64,000 nt of DNA from Aureobasidium sp. EXF-3400 (lineage: Eukaryota > Ascomycota > Dothideomycetes > Dothideales > Saccotheciaceae), in contig SWBL01000006.1 of the NCBI GenBank assembly GCA_024195585.1, positions 186,001 through 250,000 on the forward strand. The letters run 5' to 3'. The notes below the pieces were generated by a model that did not search any database, was not told the DNA's origin, and saw nothing but the letters and a program-made list of their open reading frames with translations. Positions 10,544 to 21,270 of the stretch are shown here, piece by piece; the stretch's first letter is position 1; every line of letters starts with the position of its first letter. Made by a program: the position numbers and the translations under genes.

Positions 10544-10980
10544 GCCTCGAGTCAAAGGCGAAAGCGAGATGGCGTCCCATGGAGGCGAGTCTGAACGAAC
10601 GATGAAAATGGACCGACTTCTCACTTGCATACCCAATATCTAGCGAAAGCAATTTACACATACCAGTGTTATCAATCCGACACGGTCCTTGTTCAGGTCG
10701 TCACTATCGTGCGCCAGTTATAGTGTACTTCACAGGCTTTGTGATGATGCGCACTAAAAGTCGAGAGAACATGTAGAGGGCTGATCTTGTCGGCGTTAGG
10801 TAAAGAACCTCGTGGCAACCACGAGAATCCCGCATCGCGCTTACTTCAACATCGCTCGCTCTACAAACAAGCCTAATACCTAGATCTTCACCTTTTCATC
10901 ACCTCAGCGAGCATTACTGTCTTTACCCGTCATCATCACGATCATTCGATTTCAAGAAAGATCTAATCGGCTCTTCTTTG
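10544..10980. other. Intergenic, 3' UTR plus promoter
   Basis: 437 bp between two plus-strand genes. CT-rich from about 10855 to 10980, directly upstream of the next ATG. No RNA gene or repeat seen. Confidence 0.4.
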
Positions 10981-12300
10981 ATGGGCAAGATGCCAGCTCG
11001 ACAACATGCGTCCTCCTCTGAGGCCGCTTTGTCGTCTAGTCCGACCTCGCCTACTCCTAGATCTTCCCTACGCCGTCTGAGCTCTTTCGCCAACCTTCAT
11101 CACATCAACCCTTTCAACTCTATCAACCGAAGACGCTCAAGCCATAGCACTCAAAACTCTGACGATGACCCTTATCTTCTCAACACCTATCAGCAGAGGT
11201 CAGAAGACCAGCAACGCCGTGAGACGTACATGGCAGTGTCTGATGAACCATTACCTGCTTTGCCGAAAAGCCGCACTTTCAGCAATCTGCCCATGACCAG
11301 AAGACGCAACAACTCCAAGCCACCTGTATCTATGAAGCCAATTCCATCTATCAAGCCACCATCACGCATTCCGACACCTTCGATGGGCTCGACTGCGAAG
11401 ACGAGATTGGCCAGCGCAACCAAAAGCATTCTCAAGGTTGGCAATCGACGTGGGCTTGTCCGATCGGACACCGAACCACTGCTAGAATCTCATCGTTCGC
11501 ATGACCTTCCAATTTCAGTTGGGTCACTCAAAGAGAACGAATCACTTAGTGCTAGCACATCAACCACAAAGACGATGCCGATTCAGCTACCTGAAGTTCC
11601 ATTGTATCCACTGGAGACGAGCGCCCGATCTTTCAATCCGATCAAAAGACCGCAGACTCCAGCTGATCAGACACCTAAGCATCCAACCAGGAGAGACTCA
11701 TTGCAACCACCCACACCCCGGACCCCCGCAACAACAGCAGCCTCGAGCAAGTTTGCGCAGACACCTATCACAGTGGTCGCGAAGCCGAGAAGACGAACAA
11801 TGCTTCCCGCAGATGTCATTCCTCTACACACTCTTTGCGACAAGGAGAAGCAGCGTTCTTCATTCAGCTCTGACATCCATTCTCATCGCCTCCTCACACC
11901 CCGCGCCGCACCCGGACTCTCACCGTCGTCTTGTCCACGTCCATCGGCTACCTATCTTCAGCCCGATGACTCTGCTAACAAGATCAATCTCGCTAGTGAA
12001 ATGGTCACGTCAGCCCAGTCAACTGCCTACTGGAGCGGTCGCTTGATGTCACAATTCGATCAACGACGCAACGAGCAACTCCAAGCACGCGTAGGCAATA
12101 GCGAACTTTTGACATACCCAGAAAATGACATCAACGCATGTTTGAGAGAGCTGCAGAAGAAGTGTGTGACGGAAGCTGCGAAGCTCAGTTTTGCAATGTT
12201 CAAGGCTAGAGTCTACGTCAAAGCAGGAACTCTAGGGACGACCACAAGTATGGCAGAGAGTGGGGATGAGGGTCGAGGTAAAGACATGGTTGAAGCATAG
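10981..12300 (+). CDS. Disordered Ser/Arg/Pro-rich protein, unknown function
   Basis: 439 aa, single exon. The frame is open from a TTG at 10978 but the first ATG is 10981 (MGKMPARQHASSS). I do not recognise the family. The first 300 residues are low-complexity and basic, with many SSL/RRLSSF/RRRSS motifs that look like AGC-kinase sites and repeated PxxP stretches. From about residue 330 the sequence becomes ordered: a helical segment with MVTSAQSTAYWSGRLMSQFD, then NACLRELQKKCVTEAAKLSFAMF. This pattern suggests a fungal scaffold or regulatory protein with a small C-terminal helical domain. Codon use is like its neighbours, so it is a real gene rather than chance. Confidence 0.7.
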   Translation: MGKMPARQHASSSEAALSSSPTSPTPRSSLRRLSSFANLHHINPFNSINRRRSSHSTQNSDDDPYLLNTYQQRSEDQQRRETYMAVSDEPLPALPKSRTFSNLPMTRRRNNSKPPVSMKPIPSIKPPSRIPTPSMGSTAKTRLASATKSILKVGNRRGLVRSDTEPLLESHRSHDLPISVGSLKENESLSASTSTTKTMPIQLPEVPLYPLETSARSFNPIKRPQTPADQTPKHPTRRDSLQPPTPRTPATTAASSKFAQTPITVVAKPRRRTMLPADVIPLHTLCDKEKQRSSFSSDIHSHRLLTPRAAPGLSPSSCPRPSATYLQPDDSANKINLASEMVTSAQSTAYWSGRLMSQFDQRRNEQLQARVGNSELLTYPENDINACLRELQKKCVTEAAKLSFAMFKARVYVKAGTLGTTTSMAESGDEGRGKDMVEA

Positions 12301-12880
12301 ACTGCTGCTGGACCAGGAATGTCGTCTGCAATTGTTGTTGAGAGAAAGATGAACAATGTTCTGAGAACCAGGAGATCGTCCTTTGTGGAAAGATTGAGAG
12401 GGAGATACTGAAGAAGTGTATACAGCTTCTGGAAGAAGGTGGTTGTAATGGTCGTACTGATGACATGATTGAAACAGTTGCCTGCTAGTATGGCAGATTA
12501 GTCGTAATGGCAGAAGGAATATTCATGATCTTCACTTATCCACTCTCTCTTTAATCTTGTATCGACGATATGGTCTAACGATCATCAATACTTCCATACA
12601 GAGACACAAGTTCTGTCCTGCGCTAACTCGGGGTGACAGACTGTCAATTCTCCAGTCAAACACAGATAGCACTCACTCTATGTGAGCGGGTAACTCAGGT
12701 CTGAGACCCGCCCTTCTGATCACGGTCTTTGAACAAAGCGGGACTTGTTGGATCATGAAGAAAATGAAATAAAATGCTAATCGAATAAATTACAAGAATA
12801 AGTCTACCCCCCATGCATATGATCACCTCCTTGCTTCCCTGCACCCAAACGCCAGCACAAAAATCAGGTCATGCGTGAGC
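12301..12880. other. Convergent 3' intergenic region
   Basis: 580 bp between the tail-to-tail ends of the disordered-protein gene and ATG15. No coding frame, repeat or RNA gene recognised. Confidence 0.45.
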
Positions 12881-14866
12881 TCATAAATCAGTCTTGATGT
12901 TGCTTGCATCGCTATAGTCCCACTCCTTGCATTTGCCCACATAGTTCCTCCTTAAACACTTCTTGTGGGATGATGTCGGCTTGGGCTTCGACTGTGTGGC
13001 AGATGGGTCGACACAGATCAAGCCGAAAAACTCTCTCGATGTGCACTCGTGCGAAGCGGTGGATGTGTCTGACAGCGAAGTGCTTGTTGCAGACTTCTTA
13101 GTCGAGGTGGCTGAATCATGACAACCAAACCAGCCTGGTGACTTGCACGTAGTACTGGAAGTTGTGTGTGTCGCAACCGAGGACGACAAAGACGAAGGGG
13201 CGACAGTCGAAGACGAAGAGGAAGAGGGAACAGTCGAAGTTGTGGTAACAGTAGGCGCGGGAGCAGGTGTTGCGAAGCTACTGGTGATGGTGGTTGTCTC
13301 GGTCGTCGTGATTTCGTCCTTGCATCCGAACCAACCAGGTGAAAGACACGTCGTCGTCGTGATGGTCTCTGTCGTAGTGACAGGTACTGTAATACTGCTA
13401 GTCTCGTCCAAACATCCCCACCAGCCAGGCGTCTTGCATGTTTCGGTTCTGGTGCGTGTGGTCGATGTCGAGGTAGAAGAGGAGCTAGTTGTGGTCTCCG
13501 TGCCATTGCTTTCGAAGAATTTCCATTCAAAGCAGTCCATGCAATTCTCTTGTTGTTCGCACTTCGGGACAGTGTCGTACTTCTCGATCACACCGTGAAT
13601 CACGCTGCCAATTTTGTGATTGCCGATGCCCTGTCTCCACCCGAAGTCTTTAACCGTGTCGTAGGTACACTCGCTTCCAGTGTGACAACTTCCTTGGAAA
13701 GCGTAACCACCAATAGTACAGCCAGAGAAAGCAGTGTTGCAGGTTCCATCATAGATGGGATCTGCAGTGTGACCAAAGTGATAAATACCGGTGTGCGGAC
13801 GATCCTTGTGGTTGCCAATGTGGTAGCCTGGAGGGGTGGGAAGGCCCAGACGACTGGCAGCAAGTGCTTCGGGGAACGTCTCGAATGTGACAGTGGGCAA
13901 TCCAAAGGTCAGACCGAGAAGCGAGGTGACGACACCACCAAGAGAATGGCCAGTCAACCAGATATCGGCGTTAGGATAGAGTTCGGTGACATTGTGGTAT
14001 AGCTCTTGGGCAGCTTGGTAGTAGTGAGCTTTGTTTCGCAGATTCTTAACCAGACAGGTCGAGTTGCAAGTGAAAGCTGACGTCTGACAATCGCAGACTT
14101 GCTTCCACATTGGTTGACCACCTTGACCGCAGCAACAGCTTCCAAACAGGTTGTCGTTGAGCTTGTCGTTTCCAGTTGTGTCGGCGCCATCGAAGACAGC
14201 AGGTGATGTTCCCTTGAGGCCAATGATGACAGTCTTGTTCTTTGTATCGGCGAAGATGTGGCCGCGCAGACCGTCGTTCTCCCAGCCAAAGTCTTCCGTG
14301 TAATTGAAGCCTCCTCCAACATCAACCCAGTCACCAGTATGCGGCTTGAGGACGTAGGCGTTGGAAGCCATACGAGCAAGACTAAGAATGGTCTCCTTGT
14401 CGGTGATGTTTGGGGCGTCTATGTCGTCCATGGACCAGGCAGAGGCGGGCAGGGAGACGGCCTCTCCACGCATCTGGCCAGCTTCTAGCAAGCGATCGAT
14501 TGTTGAGCGACGGCGATCTGCGAGACGTTCTATCGTCATAGGAGCTGTGTTGGTGCGGTAGGAATCGGTGGACGAGACAGTAAGGGCATATTCGGGATCC
14601 TCGTCGCCATCTTGAATATGTTCAAGGGAGAGGCCAGGAGTGATGTCGACCTTGCGGAAGAGGTTCGGGTACTGGTGTGAGCCCTTATGGAGGATATGCC
14701 TCAGGGTAAAGTCATGTTGTTGTGATGGCCTTGGGGCGTTATCTATGGGGATGGGAGGCAGCAGCAATGCGTCTTGGGGGGACTGGCGGCGAGCAGCTGC
14801 GGCGGGCCCGACGGCCAGCGGAGAAAGGGCGAGTAGGTGGACAAGGAAGTCGTAGCTACTTCTCAT
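12881..14866 (-). CDS. ATG15: Autophagy-related lipase Atg15 with repeated Cys-rich tail
   Basis: 661 aa in one exon. A hydrophobic N-terminal anchor (about residues 8-25) fits delivery to the vacuole as a type II membrane protein. Catalytic residues of the class 3 lipase fold are visible: Ser308 in GHSLGG, Asp369 in GHTADPIYDG and His424 in SVIHGVIEKY. Many Cys and N-glycosylation sites (NITD, NYT, NKT, NST, NVT) fit a secretory protein. Atg15 breaks down autophagic body membranes in the vacuole. After residue 455 comes a Thr/Ser-rich tail carrying the motif CxxPGWxGCxD at 477, 507 and 574, plus two decayed Cys modules near 608 and 637. Filamentous fungal Atg15 proteins commonly have this motif once, so the tail looks expanded. 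Confidence 0.93.
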   Translation of the reverse strand: MRSSYDFLVHLLALSPLAVGPAAAARRQSPQDALLLPPIPIDNAPRPSQQHDFTLRHILHKGSHQYPNLFRKVDITPGLSLEHIQDGDEDPEYALTVSSTDSYRTNTAPMTIERLADRRRSTIDRLLEAGQMRGEAVSLPASAWSMDDIDAPNITDKETILSLARMASNAYVLKPHTGDWVDVGGGFNYTEDFGWENDGLRGHIFADTKNKTVIIGLKGTSPAVFDGADTTGNDKLNDNLFGSCCCGQGGQPMWKQVCDCQTSAFTCNSTCLVKNLRNKAHYYQAAQELYHNVTELYPNADIWLTGHSLGGVVTSLLGLTFGLPTVTFETFPEALAASRLGLPTPPGYHIGNHKDRPHTGIYHFGHTADPIYDGTCNTAFSGCTIGGYAFQGSCHTGSECTYDTVKDFGWRQGIGNHKIGSVIHGVIEKYDTVPKCEQQENCMDCFEWKFFESNGTETTTSSSSTSTSTTRTRTETCKTPGWWGCLDETSSITVPVTTTETITTTTCLSPGWFGCKDEITTTETTTITSSFATPAPAPTVTTTSTVPSSSSSSTVAPSSLSSSVATHTTSSTTCKSPGWFGCHDSATSTKKSATSTSLSDTSTASHECTSREFFGLICVDPSATQSKPKPTSSHKKCLRRNYVGKCKEWDYSDASNIKTDL

Positions 14867-15370
14867 TGTGTGTGCAGAGTGAAGAAGGACTCAGAGTATT
14901 GATGGAAGGCGACTATGACATTGTAGGTAGGAGAGGGTGTATGTCAGTGACTCTGTGACTGCCTTGTGTCATGCGGACGACGGATACATTGGTGGGAAGG
15001 CAACCGCATACCATCTGGGGAAGTGCTTGGCGTCCGTCATGGATCTTCGGGCCAGCCACACTTTAGCCTTTTTGCTGCCCACGCGTTCAACTACGTGTGG
15101 CTGGAGATAGACAAAGGTGGGGTTTGTCCACTTAATCACCACTGACCACTTGCTTCAGAAGAGTCGACCACGCCCAGCTACTTGTTTCAGGAGGGCACAC
15201 GACTCATTTTGCACAAGACCCCATGATTTCCTGTCTGACTTGTGTACTCATGAGCCCGTCCCTACTACTCGATCTTAACTAAACAGCTCTTTCCTCATCC
15301 CGACGTCTGCCGTGACCTTTCAAAGCTCGCGGGTATTCGACAAGTACCACCGACCCTGCAGATCATCAAC
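14867..15370. promoter_or_regulatory. Divergent promoter ATG15 / VPS9-domain gene
   Basis: 504 bp between divergent starts. Several CCACNN and CACGTG-poor GT-rich stretches but no site I can name with confidence. Confidence 0.35.
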
Positions 15371-17602
15371 ATGTCCAATTCCTCTTCACCAACACACGCC
15401 CCGAGGCCACGCCCTCTACATGTCTCCAGGTCCTTTACTCGCTTGGAACCGAATCCAGCTTCTCTCCCGCCGTCTCCATCGCGGGCGAGAGCGAGCACCA
15501 TCCAGACCATTCCCGAAGCGAAAGACATAGCCTCCTTCTCCCACAGCGATGTCTTTGAGGCTGTCGACGAAGACAAACCCGAAGAACCCGCTGTCAACGT
15601 CCCTCCTACATTCGACCAACTTCCCATCGAGATCCGAAGCCTGAGCGAGCGTTTCCTCAAGTCTCTTTCTGTCAAGACACACGCCAACCCCTTGAACATC
15701 GATACCATCTCTGAACTATTCCAAGACTTTTATGAGCAAGCCGAATCTCACATCTCTACCCACATTGCAACTCTTTCCACTCGCCTATCCAGAGAGAAGT
15801 CTCCTTCGCGTTCCGCAGCGACAAAGGCCTTGGGTGGTGCACTCAAGGCTAGAAAGCAAAGCACTGAACAGGCCGCCTCTCCGAATGGCCAGGGCGAACA
15901 GCAGATGTTGACAGCCTCCGAGGTTGCTGACCGTCGAAAGGCTCGCCGCGATCTGGAGATCAAGAGATTGGCTTTGGAAGAAGCTGTTGAAAGAGCAGTG
16001 TGTGAAAAAGTCTACGATCGCATATACAGACATAGAAGTGCCGATGATGAGGAAAGAGATGCAAAGCTTCGTTCGAGGACTGCTGCCTTGTCGCTGGTCG
16101 GCATCGGCTTGAAAGAGCTACATGTCGACATTGAGCCGGCTAAAGGGAATGGTCTACCAACTGATGAAAAAGAATTACATGAGGAGATATTCAAGCTGCT
16201 CGCACCAGCAAGAGAACATCTTCAGCGTATGGACGACCATCGCTATCCTCTGGGAAAGTTGCAGATGCTGACCGAAGCTCATAAGAGCATCGTGGAAACA
16301 CTATCTCGCATCTTCCCCTCGACTTCATCTGCTGATGAAGTTCTTCCCACCCTCATTTACACTCTGATGACTTCGGCTCCCGAAACCATCAATGTCATCA
16401 GCAACTTGCACTTTGTGCAGCTTTTCCGTGCTCGTGCAAAGGTTGATGGAGAAGCTGCTTACTGTCTAGTCAACCTAGAAGCTGCCATATCCTTCCTCGA
16501 GACAGTCGATCTGTCTTCTCTGAGAGCTGATGAGGCGCCGCAAGGTGGTCTCCATCCTGAGTCTCACCATGAGAAACCTACCAACTTCGCACGCCCATCC
16601 AGTCCCAAGTCTTTGGCCCCTGGCTTGACAACAACGTCAGCCATCTCTTCGGATCTCAGTCCAGGAGATACTTCCATGAAGCCCTTACCTTCTCAAGCTT
16701 CTCTCAGCAATCCACCGCGACCTGGCTTCACACAACGACGCTTCTCGTCGCTTATGCAAGCGCAAGCCGAACGCATCGAAGCCAGTCGAGATGAACTTAT
16801 GAACTCCGCTGATCAGGCTTTCGATGCCATCAATTCGACCCTCGAAAACAGCTTCAAATTCTTGTTTGGTCGCATGAAGGAGCAAGGTGCCGGAACTCAG
16901 GATTCTCCAGTTGTCATGCCCCGAACTCTTGAAGACGCTCGCAAGCTTGTCAGTTCACCGCCATCAGTGCCTATGGATAGTCATCCGAACTTTGCCGACT
17001 CGCTTTCTTCGAGTCCTACGCAGGACCCTCTCTCAGCGCCTCGAGCTGACAATACTATGCTCAACCTAGTCGGTGGCCGTCTGCGCGAACGCAGTGTAGA
17101 CAGCAGCCGCAGCACAGGCAGCGGCAGTGGCAAGCGAGTCTTGTTTGCCGAGAAACCAAATGGCGCGGCCGCACTTAACAATAACGCGATTTCATCCTCT
17201 CTACCCACCCAATCGGCCGTCGAGTCGATGGGCAACCTCATGAACTCCATCAATCCTCTGTCGCGTTTCGGCGGCTTTGGAAAGTTTGGCCGCTCTGCAT
17301 CTGCCAGCGGCTCTTCCACTCCCACCACACCCGCCGCGTCATCTGCTGCCATGGCTGAAAAGACCAAGCAGTTAGGATATATCCCCGAGTCTGAGAAGTC
17401 GCCTATCCAAAAGAACAACGTGCAGCCAGAAGCCGATTTAGATGCCATGGAGACACTAGCACAATTGAAGAAAGCCACGCCGCCGCTACAAAAGTTTGTC
17501 GATGCAAAGAGTGCTCAAGAGCTCAGGATTGGCGATGTAGAGGAGTTGTTGAAGGAGTATCAACGATTGGCTGCTTTGATCAAAGAGACTGTCAATGCAT
17601 AG
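15371..17602 (+). CDS. VPS9-domain Rab5-type guanine nucleotide exchange factor (Muk1-like)
   Basis: 743 aa, single exon. Residues about 290-385 carry the VPS9 fold: PLGKLQMLTEAHKSIVETLS, then ADEVLPTLIYTLMTSAPE, the NLHFVQLFR helix and the closing EAAYCLVNLEAAISFLETVD. The conserved Asp/Pro in DEVLP and Tyr in LIY are the residues that contact the Rab5 GTPase. A helical bundle at 190-290 precedes it. The C-terminal half is Ser/Pro-rich, with a possible amphipathic region near 460-510 (AQAERIEASRDELMNSADQA). Such proteins activate Vps21/Ypt51 in endosomal traffic. The domain order resembles Muk1 more than Vps9, since no CUE domain is visible. Confidence 0.85.
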   Translation: MSNSSSPTHAPRPRPLHVSRSFTRLEPNPASLPPSPSRARASTIQTIPEAKDIASFSHSDVFEAVDEDKPEEPAVNVPPTFDQLPIEIRSLSERFLKSLSVKTHANPLNIDTISELFQDFYEQAESHISTHIATLSTRLSREKSPSRSAATKALGGALKARKQSTEQAASPNGQGEQQMLTASEVADRRKARRDLEIKRLALEEAVERAVCEKVYDRIYRHRSADDEERDAKLRSRTAALSLVGIGLKELHVDIEPAKGNGLPTDEKELHEEIFKLLAPAREHLQRMDDHRYPLGKLQMLTEAHKSIVETLSRIFPSTSSADEVLPTLIYTLMTSAPETINVISNLHFVQLFRARAKVDGEAAYCLVNLEAAISFLETVDLSSLRADEAPQGGLHPESHHEKPTNFARPSSPKSLAPGLTTTSAISSDLSPGDTSMKPLPSQASLSNPPRPGFTQRRFSSLMQAQAERIEASRDELMNSADQAFDAINSTLENSFKFLFGRMKEQGAGTQDSPVVMPRTLEDARKLVSSPPSVPMDSHPNFADSLSSSPTQDPLSAPRADNTMLNLVGGRLRERSVDSSRSTGSGSGKRVLFAEKPNGAAALNNNAISSSLPTQSAVESMGNLMNSINPLSRFGGFGKFGRSASASGSSTPTTPAASSAAMAEKTKQLGYIPESEKSPIQKNNVQPEADLDAMETLAQLKKATPPLQKFVDAKSAQELRIGDVEELLKEYQRLAALIKETVNA

Positions 17603-17870
17603 TGCTTCTGTTTCGACTTGATTTTTGATGTTCTTTATTAGCATGGAGGTCTTTGTGGTTCAAGGGCGTTTGAAAAGGGGAGTTTCTGGTTACGGGGCTA
17701 AGGAGAGGGCATACAAATGAATCAGGTTCGGGGAGGATACAGATCTCACATATATACTATACTGTACGAGGTTCGGATATAGGAGTCACAAATTCAGATC
17801 AAACATTCAACATCTAAATCGTTAAAATGCGTCCTTATCTCCCCTCGATGATCATAACAGTTCCCTAACA

Positions 17871-19103
17871 TCAAGTCAACTTAAACTCGGCCATCCCCTT
17901 CTCAAACCCACCAACCCTTGTCTCTACCCTCTGATCCCCCAATCCAGCAACCACATCTACCAAATCCAGTTTCCTGTCTCTAGCCCTTTCGGTTCTCAAT
18001 TCATGCATGGTGCACAAATTAAACAGCAGTGTCGGGAACACAACTTCGTCTTGTGTGATCAATGCCTCTAGCATTTCTGAGCCAACAACAACGTTATTGG
18101 TGTATAAGTGCGCAATGGCGAGGTTATGTGAGATCAAGGGGTTGTGAGGATGTGAGGCAGCAAGGGATTGAAGAGTAGCTAGAGCGGTGGAGAAGTCCGA
18201 GGAGCAGAGGGATGTTAGTGCTTTCAAGACTTGAGTTTGGATGTCGAGGTCTGTGTCTGTTTGTGCCGAGGAGGAAGAAGCAAGACACTGTTCTGCTGCT
18301 TGTGTGTCGCCGAGTCTGAGCAGGAGAAGGGTCTTGCGTATGCGCATCTTAGTAGCTTCTTCTGCGTCGTTATCGTTATCAGAAGATAGAGTATCCAGAT
18401 GTCGTCGTGCAGTTTCCAATTCTCCCATTTCGATTAATTCGCCAGCGACTCTGAGACCCAAGTCATGTAATCGATATTTCCAAGTCGCGAAACTTGTATC
18501 GTCTTTTTCCGCTTTTGCTTTTGCAGCTAGAGTACGGCATTCGGTTGATAATGCATATAACCCCATGATAGTCCTGCGATGCACATCTGCACCTAAACCT
18601 TGCAGCTTCAAAAGTAATATTCGCAATGACCAAGGCACCTGCGAGAGAAAGATTTCTCGATAAGGTCGTATGTAGGTACTGCTTTCCCTTGCCAATAGCT
18701 CTGAAAGTGGTTTTGCTTCTTTGGCAGCTAAAGCAGTTTGATTGCAGATGACTAGGCAGGAGAAACGTGTGTATAGCAGCTCGAGGATCTTTTGTGTATC
18801 TGAGGGGGATACAGAGCCAGAGGTTAGGATATCGGTTGCTTTATCTGCAGCGTGTATGAAGCGTCGATGTGAGATTAGGACGTCTAGATCTGTGTCTGGA
18901 GCTGGTTGGTGTGATGCATCTAGGAATGGTGCTGCGATTTGGGTCGTGGGTACTGGAGCGTAGAGGGAAGGACGAAGCAGGAGGGAGAGATCGAGTTGCA
19001 TGGTTCGTGCTCCTGGACTCTTGGACCGTGTTCGAATTGATGGATTGCTCGGTTGAACTGGAGAAAGCAAGGAGGAGGCAGGTGATGCTGTTCGGATTGG
19101 CAT
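17871..19103 (-). CDS. TRAPPC12-like tetratricopeptide protein
   Basis: 410 aa, single exon, ATG at 19103. The C-terminal half is built of TPR-like helical pairs (residues about 210-390), ending with FPTLLFNLCTMHELRTERAR, which matches the last conserved motif of TRAPPC12, a subunit of the TRAPPIII tethering complex in metazoa and filamentous fungi but not in budding yeast. The first 35 residues are low-complexity and Ser/Pro-rich. Expected role: Golgi and autophagosome membrane traffic with Rab1. The assignment rests on the C-terminal motif and the repeat pattern; other TPR proteins are possible. Confidence 0.75.
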   Translation of the reverse strand: MPIRTASPASSLLSPVQPSNPSIRTRSKSPGARTMQLDLSLLLRPSLYAPVPTTQIAAPFLDASHQPAPDTDLDVLISHRRFIHAADKATDILTSGSVSPSDTQKILELLYTRFSCLVICNQTALAAKEAKPLSELLARESSTYIRPYREIFLSQVPWSLRILLLKLQGLGADVHRRTIMGLYALSTECRTLAAKAKAEKDDTSFATWKYRLHDLGLRVAGELIEMGELETARRHLDTLSSDNDNDAEEATKMRIRKTLLLLRLGDTQAAEQCLASSSSAQTDTDLDIQTQVLKALTSLCSSDFSTALATLQSLAASHPHNPLISHNLAIAHLYTNNVVVGSEMLEALITQDEVVFPTLLFNLCTMHELRTERARDRKLDLVDVVAGLGDQRVETRVGGFEKGMAEFKLT

Positions 19104-20030
19104 GTTTGTGGGTCCTGGTGAAGGTGGTAATGCGGTTTGTAGTGCTGGCGTTGGTGGTTGATAGGTTGAAACAGCGCTATGCTGTTCATCAGAACGCGAT
19201 ACTCCAGGAGTGCTACATGCTGCGACCTACGATATATCCTCATCTAATGGGCCTTTTGTGCTACGCCGCGGCATTGCGACTGAACGAGTGTTAGTGCTTA
19301 TCGGTTTCGTGATAGTAAGATCGGAAGTCGCGTACCGCGCCTAGTGTCGCTCGAAGGATGCCTGGAATGCCCCTGCTCAGATCTCTGTCTTGTCGCCATG
19401 TCTTGTAGTTTGTGATGAAAGGTACAAAGGTTGCTATGCTTCAAGACGTGGGTGACGTTTGGCGTGCCTATCTCCTAACTCCGTCTATACCGTTCATCTG
19501 TCGCTGCGCCTGACACCCTGATTAAGTCTGTACACCATCATATATCTCGAACTTGTTTACTAGTGGTCGATATCTTGATGGATACACATACAGCCATACC
19601 ATTGGCTTGTTATACATATGTTTGTAAAGGTTCAGTTCACTGGTCTGCATTGTTGTGAGAATTCTTGTTGGTATTGAATTTTGGACTTGAGTTGCCATGA
19701 AATCGTCATGAACATACCACGCACACATTGCCCACCTTCGTTCAACATAAAATTCTCAGAAGGACGAGATTACAGACAGAGATTCATTCGCATGCTCGTA
19801 TGGTATCCAAATTGAGGTAAGTGAGTGAGAACCGAACAATGTACGCTAGAATACGAGAAGGGCCTTCCCTACACTCATTTGCACCAATGCCCCCACACCT
19901 TATCATTTCGCATTCATCTTCACACATGAAACAGTTGATGGATTCCATCTCTTTTTGATACAAATCGGCACGAGCCTCGTGCGACATTAGTGGCGGAGCG
20001 TTCATTCCTTGTGTGTTTTTCGCGTCAAAA
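19104..20030. other. Intergenic, no gene seen
   Basis: 927 bp: upstream region of the TRAPPC12-like gene and 3' flank of RER1. Short frames on both strands lack any family signature. AT-rich around 19530-19640. Confidence 0.45.
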
Positions 20031-20845
20031 TCAGTTGCTGTTCTTAGCGGCGTAGTTCTTCTTGCCGAAATCCCATGGGACATATTTGTACTCTATTTCT
20101 TGTCAGCTTTTGGATCCGATATGATGTTTGCCAGGAGATGTCCTTACTTAGCATGTGCTGGATCTGGCGACGCATGGTCAAGACGACCAGGATCAACCAG
20201 TAGACGACCAGAACAGGCCAGAAGACAGGCAAGTTGAAGATCTCGCTCCATGAACACAGGAAACCAATAACAATGGCGCGAGTGGCGGCGTGCCAGAACT
20301 TAAACTCGGGAAGGCGGCGCACGAAGGGCTTGAACTCGTCAGTCGACTTTGTGGGGAGGTCTCCGCTAGAGCCTTCCTCCATGTCCTCGGCGGACTCGAG
20401 ACCGGGATCGAACTTAGGCGAGATGAATGCGAGGAAGAGATTCAGGAGGTAGATGCCAAGAGAGTATGCGACTGTGAGTAGAAAGTGTTAGATTCGCTTT
20501 GCCTGAAAGGGACAGGCGAGATGTGCATACCGATATACCAGCCTTGAGCGAAGAAGATGCGCAGGCCGAACATCAAGAAGACAACACCAGTCCCGATCCA
20601 TCGGTATGTCTTGTACGGTGTTGACTTGTCCAGGTACGATTGGTAAAGCTGCATTTGAACCACAAGTCTTAGCCTGTATTCTTTGACATGTGCCGTCTGC
20701 ACCACAACAGCGAACCAGCGCGCACATGTTCCTTCTCTTATCCAGGTGCCTAGGGGTTGACGGGGGTGAGGATGCTCACCATTCCAGCTCTTGTTGTTTG
20801 GGCGCTGACGGCCGCAAAGGGCGTATCGGGTTCGGGGCTGTCCAT
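20031..20845 (-). CDS. RER1: ER retrieval protein Rer1
   Basis: Four exons: 20780-20845, 20531-20648, 20148-20471 and 20031-20092; all junctions are GT-AG and phases close to 189 aa. The core LYQSYLDKSTPYKTYRW, the membrane segments (GTGVVFLMFGLRIFFAQGWY and PVFWPVLVVYWLILVVLTM), PKFDPGL, EFKFWHAATRA and the C-terminal KYVPWDFGKK are diagnostic. Rer1 is a four-helix Golgi receptor that returns escaped ER membrane proteins by COPI vesicles. The Trp-Asp region near the C-terminus and the Tyr-containing tail for COPI binding are intact. The first exon (22 aa) is divergent, as usual for the cytosolic N-terminus. Confidence 0.96.
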
Positions 20846-21270
20846 GATGGGACGAAGACGATGCGAATCGGGCTGAATCTTGACTGGCTCTATCGCAGTT
20901 CGTATGCGACGAGGTTGCTGAAGATGTCGCGACAAAAAGCAGGGGTTTGTTGATGTGAACAGGTGTTGGCGGGCAACCGCTGGACTAGCAACTCAAGGCT
21001 CAGCCTCAACTACGTGGCGGTACAAGCACGGACCACACATTCGTTAGCCACACTCACTGCTTGATGACCATTTGTCCAGCGCAAAGATGGATCAAGAAGA
21101 AAACAGGCAGCAACATTCATAATCCTAAGAACATTCGTAGTATCCACCCAGAATCCAAGAAACAACAGTAGAGGTATCATCGAACAAACCGCCCAACCAA
21201 ATCAGCCCAAACGCCACCATCCCAGCCCATTCGACATGACCATTTCATCAAAGCCATTATCGACATTTCT
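20846..21270. other. Intergenic, RER1 promoter and NDC80 3' flank
   Basis: 425 bp; RER1 promoter side on the left, NDC80 3' UTR on the right. No other feature recognised. Confidence 0.4.

Noticed and set aside
10978..10980. Start one codon upstream for the disordered protein
   Set aside because: The codon is TTG; the first ATG is 10981.
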